From an uncultured Bacteroidales bacterium (GTDB taxonomy: Bacteria > Bacteroidota > Bacteroidia > Bacteroidales > UBA932), in assembly GCA_905234285.1 (NCBI GenBank), contig CAJOHK010000009.1, positions 1-64,000 of the forward strand: a DNA stretch of 64,000 nucleotides. Direction: 5' to 3'. Positions 38,204-47,468 of the stretch are shown here, in pieces. Position numbers and translations under genes: made by a program. Below the pieces are notes generated by a model, which saw only the letters and a list, made by a program, of their open reading frames with translations, had not been told where the DNA came from and did no database searches. The number at the start of each line of letters is the position of its first letter. The stretch's first letter is position 1.

Positions 38204-40537
38204 TTAAATATGCCTTAGTTTTGCAAATTTTAGCAAAAGAAGTTTTTCACCGTACTGCTCAAACCGTATTTTTGCCTTCAATTCCGGGATTTGTCCCGTC
38301 ACTTCCAGCACCAATCCCTTACCAAAGCGGTTATGCTCTATGCGGTCCCCTTCATGGATGGACGACATGGGATCCGGCACAAAACCGGGATCAATCACCG
38401 GCGGCTTGGCCGGCGTCACGGGCCGCTGGGGTAGCGACGTCTGGGAAGGCCGCTGGACGGCCGGCTGGGGCGAGGGTTTCTTCCACACAAAGCCCCGCGT
38501 CTGGTCATCCTCTTCCTCGAAGGGCGAGGAGGACACAAACTCTTCTTTGCGCAGCGGCTGGTCCAGATACTGGGGTGCGATTTCCCGCAGGAAGCGGCTG
38601 GGGGCATTGGATTCATGCTTTCCGTTGCGCATGCGCGTGCGGGCAAAAGAGAGCGTCAGTGCACGCTTGGCCCGGGTAATGGCCACATAGCACAGGCGCC
38701 GCTCCTCTTCCAGGTCCTGGGGCGTGAGCATCCACCCGCCCGAGGGGAACAGATTCTCCTCCAGGCCTGTTACAAACACATAAGGGAATTCCAGACCCTT
38801 GGCTGTGTGCACCGTCATGAGGGCCACTTTGTTATTAGTCTCGTCCTCGGCCACATCTACATTGGACAGCAGCGATACATTCTCCAGGAAATCGGCCAGG
38901 GTATGATGCTGCTCGGCCGATGACTCTTCCTCTGCCGCATTCATGGCTTCCTCTTCGAACGCCTTGACACTGTTGAGCAATTCCTCTACGTTGGCAAAGC
39001 GGGCCTGGCCCTCTACGGAATTATCGGCCTTGAAGAAGAGATAGAGGCCGCTCTCCGAGGCCAGGGACATGGCCACATCGTAGGCATCGCCTTCCAGGGT
39101 CTCCTGTGCCGCTTTTTCCATCATGCTGCAGAACGCTCGGATTTTGGTGACCGCGGCGCCACGCAGGCCGAAACTTTCCAGCGATTCCAGCCCCGCCGCC
39201 CGGAAGAGCGACACGCCGGCCGACTGGGCCGCTGCCGCCAAGGCGTTGAGGGAAGTATCTCCGATGCCCCGCGCCGGCTTGTTCACCACCCGCTTGAAGG
39301 ACTCGTCGTCGTTCAGATTCACTGCCAGTTTGAAATAGGCCATCATGTCCTTGACCTCGGCCCGCTCGAAGAAGGAATTGCCCGAGTAAATCATGTACGG
39401 GATATTGCGGCGGCGCAGCTGCTCTTCCAGCGCCCGGCTTTGGGCATTGGTGCGGTACAGGACGGCAAAGTCTTCGTACTGGGCACGGTCTTCCCGCATG
39501 CGCATGAGGATGGCCGATGCCACCTGGAATGCCTCCTCCTGCTCGGTGAAGGAACGCACCAGGCGGATCTTCTCCCCTACCTCTCCCATGGAACGGCATT
39601 CCTTGGGGATGCGGCCCTCGTTGTGTGCGATAAGCGTGTTGGCAGCGTTCACGATGGTGCTGGTGCTGCGGTAATTGCACTCCAGCCGGAAGGTGCGGGA
39701 GGTGGGAAAATCCTTTTTGAAATTGAGGATATTCTGGATTTGCGCGCCGCGGAAGCCATAAATGGACTGGGAGTCGTCGCCCACCACACAAAGGTTCTGG
39801 TGCCCGGCGGCCAGTTTGCGTAGGATCAGATACTGGGCCATGTTGGTATCCTGGTACTCATCTACCAGAATGTGCGTGAAACGCCCGGCAATGGCAGAGA
39901 GCGCATCCTGATTCCCGCGAAGGAGGATGTTCATGTACAGCAGGATGTCGTCGAAATCCATGACGCCGGACTGCTTGCACAGCCTGCAATAGGTTTCGTA
40001 GATGCGATAAATCTCCGGCTTTTTGTGCAGAACGTCGTCCTGCCGGTAGCCGCCCACCCCGTTCATATAGGGCGTAGGGGTAACCAAATCATTTTTGGCG
40101 CGGGAAATGCGGGACAGCACTTCCTTGGGCTTGTAGAGTTTATCGTCCAGTTGGAGCTGCTTGAGGCAGGTTTTGATGGCACTCACCGAGTCGGTGGTGT
40201 CGTAGATGGTAAAGTTGGCCGGGAAGCCGATGCTCTCGGCAAATTCCCGGAGGAAGCGGATGAACACCGAGTGGAAGGTTCCCATCCAGAGGCGGCGGGC
40301 CCTACGCTCCCCCACCATGAGGGCGATGCGCTCCTTCATTTCCCCGGCAGCCTTTTTGGTAAAAGTAAGGGCCAGGATGCGCTCCGGAGGCACACCCTTG
40401 TCTATCAGGTTTGCAATTCGGGAAGTCAATACGCGGGTCTTTCCCGACCCTGCGCCCGCCACGATGAGCATAGGCCCTTCCAAGCACTCTACCGCCCTTC
40501 GCTGTTCCTCGTTCAAATCTCGCAATATCTCGCTCAT
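38204..40537 (-). CDS. UvrD/Rep-family ATP-dependent DNA helicase (PcrA-like)
   Basis: LNEEQRRAVECLEGPMLIVAGAGSGKTRVLTSRIANLI; DEYQDTN; VGDDSQSIYGFRGA; VALMTVHTAKGLEFPYVFVTG. Confidence 0.96.
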   Translation of the reverse strand: MSEILRDLNEEQRRAVECLEGPMLIVAGAGSGKTRVLTSRIANLIDKGVPPERILALTFTKKAAGEMKERIALMVGERRARRLWMGTFHSVFIRFLREFAESIGFPANFTIYDTTDSVSAIKTCLKQLQLDDKLYKPKEVLSRISRAKNDLVTPTPYMNGVGGYRQDDVLHKKPEIYRIYETYCRLCKQSGVMDFDDILLYMNILLRGNQDALSAIAGRFTHILVDEYQDTNMAQYLILRKLAAGHQNLCVVGDDSQSIYGFRGAQIQNILNFKKDFPTSRTFRLECNYRSTSTIVNAANTLIAHNEGRIPKECRSMGEVGEKIRLVRSFTEQEEAFQVASAILMRMREDRAQYEDFAVLYRTNAQSRALEEQLRRRNIPYMIYSGNSFFERAEVKDMMAYFKLAVNLNDDESFKRVVNKPARGIGDTSLNALAAAAQSAGVSLFRAAGLESLESFGLRGAAVTKIRAFCSMMEKAAQETLEGDAYDVAMSLASESGLYLFFKADNSVEGQARFANVEELLNSVKAFEEEAMNAAEEESSAEQHHTLADFLENVSLLSNVDVAEDETNNKVALMTVHTAKGLEFPYVFVTGLEENLFPSGGWMLTPQDLEEERRLCYVAITRAKRALTLSFARTRMRNGKHESNAPSRFLREIAPQYLDQPLRKEEFVSSSPFEEEDDQTRGFVWKKPSPQPAVQRPSQTSLPQRPVTPAKPPVIDPGFVPDPMSSIHEGDRIEHNRFGKGLVLEVTGQIPELKAKIRFEQYGEKLLLLKFAKLRHI

Positions 40538-40624
40538 AACGCCAACAATTAAACCATGCGAAGGTAGTGATTATTTCTCATATTATGGAAGGAAATCCGG
40601 CTTGAATATCCCGGAAAATCTTTG

Positions 40625-40632
40625 TATCTTTG
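40625..40632 (+). promoter_or_regulatory. -7 box TATCTTTG upstream of the nqr operon
   Basis: TAnnTTTG match 38 nt before nqrA ATG at 40670. Confidence 0.55.
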
Positions 40633-40669
40633 CGGGTTGTAAAACAGCAATACACAAACCGTATCAATA

Positions 40670-42004
40670 ATGTCAAACAATCTCGATTTGAAAAAGGGTC
40701 TGGACATCCCCATCAAGGGTGTTGCGGCCCCGGAAGTCATCAAAAGCGTGAGTCCTGACATCGTTGCCGTTAAGCCCACCGACTTTGCCGGCCTGGTCCC
40801 CAGGCTCCTGGTAAAGGAAGGGGATGCGGTAAAGGCAGGCTCCCCCGTGATGGCCGACAAACAGCGCCCGGAGATTCTGTTTACCTCGCCCGTCAGCGGT
40901 AAGGTAGAGAGCATCGTCAGGGGCCAGAAGAGAAAATTGCTGGCAGTCCTCATCAAGGCCGACGCCAAGCAGGAGTACGCCGAGCTGGGCGCCAAAGCCC
41001 CCGCCACCGCGGCCGAAGCCAAGGAGCTGCTCCTCAAGAGCGGCCTGTGGGGTGCGCTCATCCAGCGTCCCTACGGTATCATGGCCAAGCCCGAGGATAC
41101 CCCCAAGGCAATTTTCGTATCGTCATTCAGCACTGCTCCGCTGGCAGCCAACACCGATTTCGTTCTGGGCGATGCCCTGCAGGACATCCAGGCCGGCATA
41201 GACGCCCTGGCCAAGATTGCTCCTGTGCATGTGAGCATCCGCAAGGAAACCCAATCGGCCTCTCCTTTCCACAAACTGGAGAATGCCACCCTGCACACGG
41301 TAAGCGGCAAGCACCCCGCCGGTAACGTGGGCGTGCAAATCAGCCACATCGCCCCCATCCAAAAGGGCGAACTGGTATGGACCGTTTCCCTGCTGCACCT
41401 GGCCGCCATCGGCCACGTGGTTAACACCGGCAAGCTGGACCTCACCCGCAAGGTGGCGGTCACCGGCCCCGGAGCCACCCGCACAGGCTATGTGGTCTGC
41501 CTCCCCGGAACGCCCGTCAAAGAAATCACGCCCGTACCGGCCGATATCCGCGTAGTGGGCGGTGACGTCCTCACCGGCGAGAATCTGGGCGCCGACGGCT
41601 ACCTGGGCTTCTTCCAGAACCAGCTCACCCTCCTCCCGGAAGGCCACGAGCGCGAATGGTTCGGCTGGGCCAAGCCTTTCCGTCCCAATGTACACAGCAG
41701 CTCCTGGTGCTACTTCTCCTGGCTCACCCCCAAGAAGCAGTACGACATGGACACCAACCTCCACGGCGGCCCCCGTGCCTTCGTAGAGACCAAGTGCTTC
41801 GAGGATGTAACCCCCATGGACATCTTCCCCATCTACCTTATCAAAGCCTGCCTGGCCGGCGACATTGAGAAGATGGAGAAATTCGGCATCTACGAGGTTC
41901 TCCCCGAGGATCTGGCCCTGTGCGACTACGTAGACCCCTCCAAGAACGAAATCCAGGCCTATATCCAAAAGGGTATCGACCTCATGATTAAAGAAATGGC
42001 ATAA
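40670..42004 (+). CDS. nqrA: Na+-translocating NADH:quinone reductase subunit A
   Basis: KKGLDIPIKGVAAPEVIKSVSPDIVAVKPTDFAGLVPRLLVKEGDAVKAGSPVMADK. Confidence 0.96.
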   Translation: MSNNLDLKKGLDIPIKGVAAPEVIKSVSPDIVAVKPTDFAGLVPRLLVKEGDAVKAGSPVMADKQRPEILFTSPVSGKVESIVRGQKRKLLAVLIKADAKQEYAELGAKAPATAAEAKELLLKSGLWGALIQRPYGIMAKPEDTPKAIFVSSFSTAPLAANTDFVLGDALQDIQAGIDALAKIAPVHVSIRKETQSASPFHKLENATLHTVSGKHPAGNVGVQISHIAPIQKGELVWTVSLLHLAAIGHVVNTGKLDLTRKVAVTGPGATRTGYVVCLPGTPVKEITPVPADIRVVGGDVLTGENLGADGYLGFFQNQLTLLPEGHEREWFGWAKPFRPNVHSSSWCYFSWLTPKKQYDMDTNLHGGPRAFVETKCFEDVTPMDIFPIYLIKACLAGDIEKMEKFGIYEVLPEDLALCDYVDPSKNEIQAYIQKGIDLMIKEMA

Positions 42005-42007
42005 GCT

Positions 42008-43162
42008 ATGGCAGACGAAAAGAAACCTGGCCTTTTAGAAAAAGGCGGCAAGCTGTACTGGCTTCATTCTTCTATAGACGCCTTCGACACCTTCCTGCGC
42101 GTTCCCGGCACCGTCACCTTCAAGGGTGCCCACGTGCGCGACGGTATCGACCTCAAGCGCGTCATGATTATGGTTGTTATTGCGCTGGTGCCCGCAGCCC
42201 TCTTCGGCATGTACAATGTGGGTCTCCAGACCTCTACGCTCTATGGCCTTGACTGGGGCTTCTGGCACATGTTCTGGTATGGACTGCTCCGGATGCTGCC
42301 TCTGTTCGTGGTCTCCTATGCGGTGGGTCTTGCCATTGAATTCGCATCGGCCCAAATCCGCGAGGAGGAAGTGAACGAGGGATACCTGGTTACCGGCTTC
42401 CTTATTCCGCTCATCGTCCCCGTGGACGTTCCGCTGTGGATGCTGGCCCTGGCCACCGCTTTCTCTGTGATCTTTGTAAAGGAAGTGTTCGGCGGTACCG
42501 GCATGAATATCTGGAACCCGGCCCTGGTGGCCCGTGCCTTCCTGTTCTTCTCCTATCCTTCCAGCATGTCCGGCTCCAGCGTGTGGGTATCAAAGACTTG
42601 GGTGCCCGCCCTCAAGGACGTGGATGCAGTAAGTGCCGCCACGCCGCTGGCCATCGCCCACGACGGCGCCTTTGACGCCGCCACCGGTGCTGTGGGCCAG
42701 TATTCCTTCATGGACATGTTCTGGGGCTTCATTCCCGGCAGTACCGGTGAAACCAGCGTCATTGCCATCCTCCTGGGTGCCTGCCTGTTGGTTTGGACCG
42801 GTGTGGCTTCCTGGAAGATCATGGTGAGCTCCCTCGCCGGCGGCCTCCTGGTAGGCTGGCTGGGCCAGATTGGCGGCGCCACCACCCTTCCCTGCTACTA
42901 TCAGCTGGTCATGGGCGGCTTCCTGTTCGGCTCCGTCTTCATGGCCACCGACCCCGTGACCGCCGCCCAAACCGAAACCGGCAAATGGATTTACGGTTTC
43001 CTGGTGGGTGCCCTGGCCGTGGTGGTGCGTCTGTGGAACCCCGGTTACATGGAAGGCATGATGCTCGCTATCCTGCTCATGAATACCTTTGCTCCGCTCA
43101 TTGACCACTGCGTGGTTTCCGTAGCCACCAGCCGCAGGGCAAAAAAAGCACAAACCGCTTAA
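42008..43162 (+). CDS. nqrB: Na+-translocating NADH:quinone reductase subunit B
   Basis: HVRDGIDLKRVMIMVVIALVPAALFGMYNVG; VFGGTGMNIWNPALVARAFLFFSYP; FMATDPVTAAQT. Confidence 0.97.
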   Translation: MADEKKPGLLEKGGKLYWLHSSIDAFDTFLRVPGTVTFKGAHVRDGIDLKRVMIMVVIALVPAALFGMYNVGLQTSTLYGLDWGFWHMFWYGLLRMLPLFVVSYAVGLAIEFASAQIREEEVNEGYLVTGFLIPLIVPVDVPLWMLALATAFSVIFVKEVFGGTGMNIWNPALVARAFLFFSYPSSMSGSSVWVSKTWVPALKDVDAVSAATPLAIAHDGAFDAATGAVGQYSFMDMFWGFIPGSTGETSVIAILLGACLLVWTGVASWKIMVSSLAGGLLVGWLGQIGGATTLPCYYQLVMGGFLFGSVFMATDPVTAAQTETGKWIYGFLVGALAVVVRLWNPGYMEGMMLAILLMNTFAPLIDHCVVSVATSRRAKKAQTA

Positions 43163-43177
43163 AGGAGGACCTGCGCT

Positions 43178-44068
43178 ATGAATACCAACAATAACGTTTA
43201 TACTGTTATCTACACCACGGTAATCGTGGTGGTAGTGGCTGCGCTCCTGGCCTTTGTGTCCCAAAGCCTCAAGAGCAAGCAGGACGCCAACGAAAAGGCC
43301 GAGACCATTTCCCAGATGCTCACCGCCGCCCAGTACGGCACCAAGGCCGAGTTGGACAAGCTGGGCAATGTGGCCAAGCTGGACAAATATGCCCAGGAAA
43401 TTGACAAGGCCTTTGTCATCAACCTGGACGGAGAAGTGGTGAAGGAGCTGGAAGGCATTGAGGTTTACAGCCCCAAAGCCCTCAAGCGCCAGAACTACAA
43501 CATCAAGGGTGGTGCCAACGCCACCGGCGAGCCCGAGCTTCCCGTCTTTGTGTTCAAGAACGGCCGTACGGTTGTTCCCATCTACGGTGCCGGCCTGTGG
43601 GGCCCCATCTGGGGTTACATCTCCTTTGCATCCAATCTCAAGACCATTGAAGGCGCCTACTTCGATCATGAGTCCGAGACCGCCGGTCTGGGCGCCAAGA
43701 TCAAGGACGACCCTTCCTTCCAGGCCGAATTCGTAGGAGAGATAGCCGACTTCTCTTCCAAGAATGTCTTTGACATCGTGAAGGGCGGCGCTCCCAAGGA
43801 CGCCGAAGGCAAGTCGGTCGTGGACAACAAGATTGACGCCATCTCCGGCGCCACCATGACTTCCCAGGGCCTGGATGCCGCTATTGACACCTGGCTGGGC
43901 GCCTATGCCAAGTACTTCCTCTCCGGCGCCCCTGCAGCGGCCGAAAAAGCCTGCTGCGGCAAGCACGAGAACTGCGAAGGCCACCAGCACGAAGGCTGCG
44001 AGAAGCATCATGAGGCCTGCGAAGGCGAGCACGAAGGTTGCCAACACCATAACTGTGAGGAGGAATAA
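43178..44068 (+). CDS. nqrC: Na+-translocating NADH:quinone reductase subunit C with Cys/His-rich C-terminal tail
   Basis: GAGLWGPIWGYISFASNLKTIEGAYFDHESETAGLGAKI; DAISGATMTSQGLDAAI; tail ACCGKHENCEGHQHEGCEKHHEACEGEHEGCQHHNCEEE. Confidence 0.96.
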   Translation: MNTNNNVYTVIYTTVIVVVVAALLAFVSQSLKSKQDANEKAETISQMLTAAQYGTKAELDKLGNVAKLDKYAQEIDKAFVINLDGEVVKELEGIEVYSPKALKRQNYNIKGGANATGEPELPVFVFKNGRTVVPIYGAGLWGPIWGYISFASNLKTIEGAYFDHESETAGLGAKIKDDPSFQAEFVGEIADFSSKNVFDIVKGGAPKDAEGKSVVDNKIDAISGATMTSQGLDAAIDTWLGAYAKYFLSGAPAAAEKACCGKHENCEGHQHEGCEKHHEACEGEHEGCQHHNCEEE

Positions 44069-44071
44069 GCC

Positions 44072-44686
44072 ATGAATGCAAAACTTAAAGAAACCATTCT
44101 GAACCCCATTTTCAAGGGGAATCCCATTACCGTCCTGGTGCTGGGCATCTGCTCCTCCCTGGCGGTTACCGTCACCCTGAAGGGTGCGCTGGTCATGGCC
44201 CTCTCCGTGATTGTGGTCACGGGCATTTCCAGCCTGATCCTTTCCCTGCTCCGTAATACCATTCCGGGGCGGGTACGTATCATTGTCCAGCTGGTGGTGG
44301 TTGCCATGATGGTCATCCTGGTAGACCAGGTGCTCAAATCGTTTGAAGCCACTTACGCCATTGACAAACAGCTGTCCGTGTACATCGGCCTCATCATCAC
44401 CAACTGTATCGTGATGGGCCGCATCGAGGCTTTCGCACTGGGTAACAGCCCCTGGCCCAGCTTCCTGGACGGTGTTGCCAACGGCGCCGGCTACGGACTC
44501 ATCCTCATCATTGTAGCCTTCTTCCGCGAGCTGCTGGGCAGTGGCACCCTCTTCGGGTTCGATGTCCTGGGCTGGATGGGCTACGTTCCCAACAACCTGG
44601 TCATTCTGCCGCCGTTCGCCCTCATCCTCCTGGGATGCATCGTATGGGTACAGCGCAGCATCCAGAAAGACCTGCAGGAAAAATAA
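44072..44686 (+). CDS. nqrD: Na+-translocating NADH:quinone reductase subunit D
   Basis: LNPIFKGNPITVLVLGICSSLAVT; IGLIITNCIVMGRIEAFAL. Confidence 0.96.
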   Translation: MNAKLKETILNPIFKGNPITVLVLGICSSLAVTVTLKGALVMALSVIVVTGISSLILSLLRNTIPGRVRIIVQLVVVAMMVILVDQVLKSFEATYAIDKQLSVYIGLIITNCIVMGRIEAFALGNSPWPSFLDGVANGAGYGLILIIVAFFRELLGSGTLFGFDVLGWMGYVPNNLVILPPFALILLGCIVWVQRSIQKDLQEK

Positions 44687-44699
44687 ACTGTGACGCCTT

Positions 44700-45300
44700 A
44701 TGGAATATCTTAGCTTATTCGTAAAGTCCATCTTTGTGGACAACATGATCTTCGCTTACTTCCTGGGAATGTGCTCATTCCTGGCTGTATCGAAGAATGT
44801 GAAAACGGCGGCTGGCCTGGGCCTCGCAGTAATTTTCGTGCTCCTGGTCACGCTTCCCATCAACTACCTGCTCAACACCTATGTACTGGCACCCGACGCC
44901 CTTGTCAAGGGGGTAGACCTGAGCTTCCTCAGCTTTATCGTGTTCATCGCCGTCATTGCCGCCATCGTACAGATTGTAGAAATGGTTGTGGAGAAATTCT
45001 CTCCCGAGCTCTACTCTTCCCTGGGTATCTTCCTGCCGCTGATTGCCGTGAACTGCGCCATCCTGGGCGGTTCCCTGTTCATGCAGCAGAAAGACTTCCT
45101 CAATATTGGATGGAGAGGCAACCGTGTATTCCCTGGGCAGCGGTATCGGCTGGTTCCTGGCTATCGTCTCCCTGGCGGCTATCCGCGAGAAGATGAGCTA
45201 CTCCAACGTGCCGGCCGCCCTCAAAGGTCTGGGTATCACCTTTATCACCGTGGGTCTCATGGGCATGGCCTTCATGACCTTCATGGGTATTGATTTGTAG
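44700..45300 (+). pseudogene. nqrE: Na+-translocating NADH:quinone reductase subunit E, frameshifted at ~45107-45114 (TGGATGGA)
   Basis: [37 protein letters not shown]...[11 protein letters not shown] in frame 0, then [62 protein letters not shown] in another frame. Confidence 0.9.
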
Positions 45301-45312
45301 GAGGAACGCACT

Positions 45313-46583
45313 ATGGGTAATACAATTCTATTCTCCATCATCGTCATTACAGTTGTGACGCTGATTCTGGTAGCGCTCCTGCTCGTCATCAAAGCGGCTG
45401 TTACTCCTTCCGGCACCGTCAAGATCAACATCAATGGCGGCACCAAGGAACTGGAAGTAGCCCCCGGCGGGGATGTGATGCACACCCTGGCCGACCACGG
45501 CATCTTCCTCCCCTCGGCCTGCGGCGGCAAGGCCAACTGCGGCCAGTGCAAACTGCAGGTACTGGAAGGCGGCGGCACCATCCTTCCCACCGAAACGGGC
45601 TTCTTCTCCCGCAAACAGATTAAGGAAGGCTGGCGTCTGGGCTGTCAGGTAAAGGTAAAGGACAACATCCAGATTGCCGTTCCCGAGAGCGCCCTCAGCG
45701 TGAAGAAACTCGAGTGCGAGGTCATCTCCAACGAGAACGTAGCCACCTTCATCAAGGAATTCACCGTACGCCTGCCCGAGGGCGAGCACATCGACTTCAA
45801 GAGCGGCGAATACATCCAGATTGATATCCCTGAGTACGAAGCCGACTTCTCCGACATGGGCGTAGCCGACATCTACAAGGGCGACTGGGACAAGTACGGC
45901 ATCACCGGCCTCAAGTTCAAGAACACGGTGCCTACCATCCGTGCCTACTCCATGGCCTCGTATCCCGCCGAGAAAGACCTCATCAAGCTGAATGTGCGTA
46001 TCGCAACCCCTCCGTTCGACCGCACCCAGCCCAAGGGCGTCTTCAAGTTCGTGCCCGGCGTGCCTCCGGGAATCGCCTCCACCTATGTGTTCTCCCGCAA
46101 GCCGGGCGATAAGGTGATGATTTCCGGTCCTTACGGCGAGTTCCTCCTCCCCAAGGACGACCCCGACAGCCAGGAATACGTATTTGTGGGCGGCGGTGCC
46201 GGTATGGCTCCCCTCCGCAGCCACATCATGCACCTGTTCAAGACCCTCAAGACCAAGAAGGAAGTGCACTTCTTCTATGGCGCCCGCGCCCTGGTGGAAG
46301 CCATCTGGAAGATTTCGCCGAGATCGAGAAAGATTTCCCGAATTTCCACTTCCATCTGGCCCTGGACCGTCCCGATCCCGCAGCCGATGCTGCAGGCGTG
46401 AAGTACACCGCCGGTTTCGTACACAACGTGATGAACGAGACCTACCTCAAGAACCACGAGGCTCCCGAGGACATCAAGTACTTCATGTGCGGCCCGCCCA
46501 TGATGACCAAGTGCGTCTGCGACCTCCTGGATTCCCTGGGCGTCGCACCGGAGAGCATCCTCTTCGACAACTTCGGCGGTTAA
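45313..46583 (+). pseudogene. nqrF: Na+-translocating NADH:quinone reductase subunit F, frameshifted at ~46302
   Basis: LPSACGGKANCGQCKLQVLEGGG...EVHFFYGARALVEA in frame 0; LEDFAEIEKDFPNFHFHLALDRPDP...MCGPPMMTKCVCDLLDSLGVAPESILFDNFGG in another frame. Confidence 0.9.
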
Positions 46584-46600
46584 TCCCCCGCCCCATACTA

Positions 46601-46638
46601 AAACAGAGACTGGCCATTCGGTCAGTCTCTGTTTTTAT
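46601..46638 (+). terminator. Rho-independent terminator after nqrF
   Basis: AAACAGAGACTGGCC-attc-GGTCAGTCTCTGTTTTTA. Confidence 0.85.
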
Positions 46639-46655
46639 ATTATATATAGGTTATC

Positions 46656-47303
46656 CTATCGGCTGGTATCCCTCAGAAGCAGGATGCGCACGCAGTCGGC
46701 CACATGCTTCTGGGTATCGGTAGCCTTTTCATAGAGCTCGGCCAGGTTCTTATATTTGGTGAGTTCCCGCAGGTCCGGTTCCTTTTCAAAGATGTAGCCT
46801 ACATAATCCTCGTAGGCCTCGTCGGCGTCGTGCTCCAGTTCCTTTACCCTGTCGGCATGAAGGGTGATGGCCGAGGCGTTTTTGCGCACATCGGCCAGGA
46901 GCGGGAAAAGGGAGCGCAGGGCATTGGCCTCGTCTACGATGATGCGGGCCAGATCCTGTAACTGGGGGTCTATCTTGGCGGGATTGTATATGAGCATGGC
47001 GTTGGAGGCGTCCTTGAGAACGTCCAGGCTGTCGTCCAGAGCCATGGCAATGGTAGTCAAGTCCATCCTGAGGCCAATGGGCAGAAACACCCTTTTCCCT
47101 ATTTCCTCACGGAATTCGGTGAGCAGGGCATCCCCCTGATGCTCCAGGTTACGGATTTCCTTATATACGGTTTTCCAGGCTGCCGGATCATGGACGGTTT
47201 GCATGCGGCTCAGGTGAGAAGCCGCGATACTCAGGAATTCGGCCTGCCTTTCGAGGATAGGAATAAGTGTCCGCAGGTGTCGGGCAATGCGCCAATAAAT
47301 CAT
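46656..47303 (-). CDS. DUF47 / PhoU-like family protein
   Basis: EIRNLEHQGDALLTEFREEIGKRVFLPIGLRMDLTTIAMALDDSLDVLKDASNAM; VKELEHDADEAYEDYVGYIFE. Confidence 0.88.
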   Translation of the reverse strand: MIYWRIARHLRTLIPILERQAEFLSIAASHLSRMQTVHDPAAWKTVYKEIRNLEHQGDALLTEFREEIGKRVFLPIGLRMDLTTIAMALDDSLDVLKDASNAMLIYNPAKIDPQLQDLARIIVDEANALRSLFPLLADVRKNASAITLHADRVKELEHDADEAYEDYVGYIFEKEPDLRELTKYKNLAELYEKATDTQKHVADCVRILLLRDTSR

Positions 47304-47468
47304 AAGAAACAGTTTTTTTTCTTAATAATTCCATTAAAAAACATAAAAAATATCGCAAAAAAACTGTGATACCGCACAATGTTTTTTACGATGCTGGGAT
47401 TTAACTTGGCGCTTGCCTAGCTTTGTCCCAGTTCCTTTACGGGAAACACGCACAAACCAACAGGCCGG

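Noticed and set aside
38100-38204. AACCTAAACTTAAACTATGAAAAACTTCGCAACAAAAATAAGTATTTAA micro-ORF (MKNFATKISI*)
   Set aside because: Only 10 codons with no other support. It could be a leader or gene remnant, but cannot be distinguished from chance.
42590-44746. 718-aa antisense ORF across nqrB-nqrD
   Set aside because: It is entirely opposite well-recognised nqr genes. Its composition (Gly/His/Asp/Val rich) is what codon-biased GC-rich genes give on the opposite strand, and no family motif is present.
46656-47303. DUF47 protein as part of a phosphate transport operon
   Set aside because: No PiT/Pst transporter gene is adjacent, so only the family call is supported.
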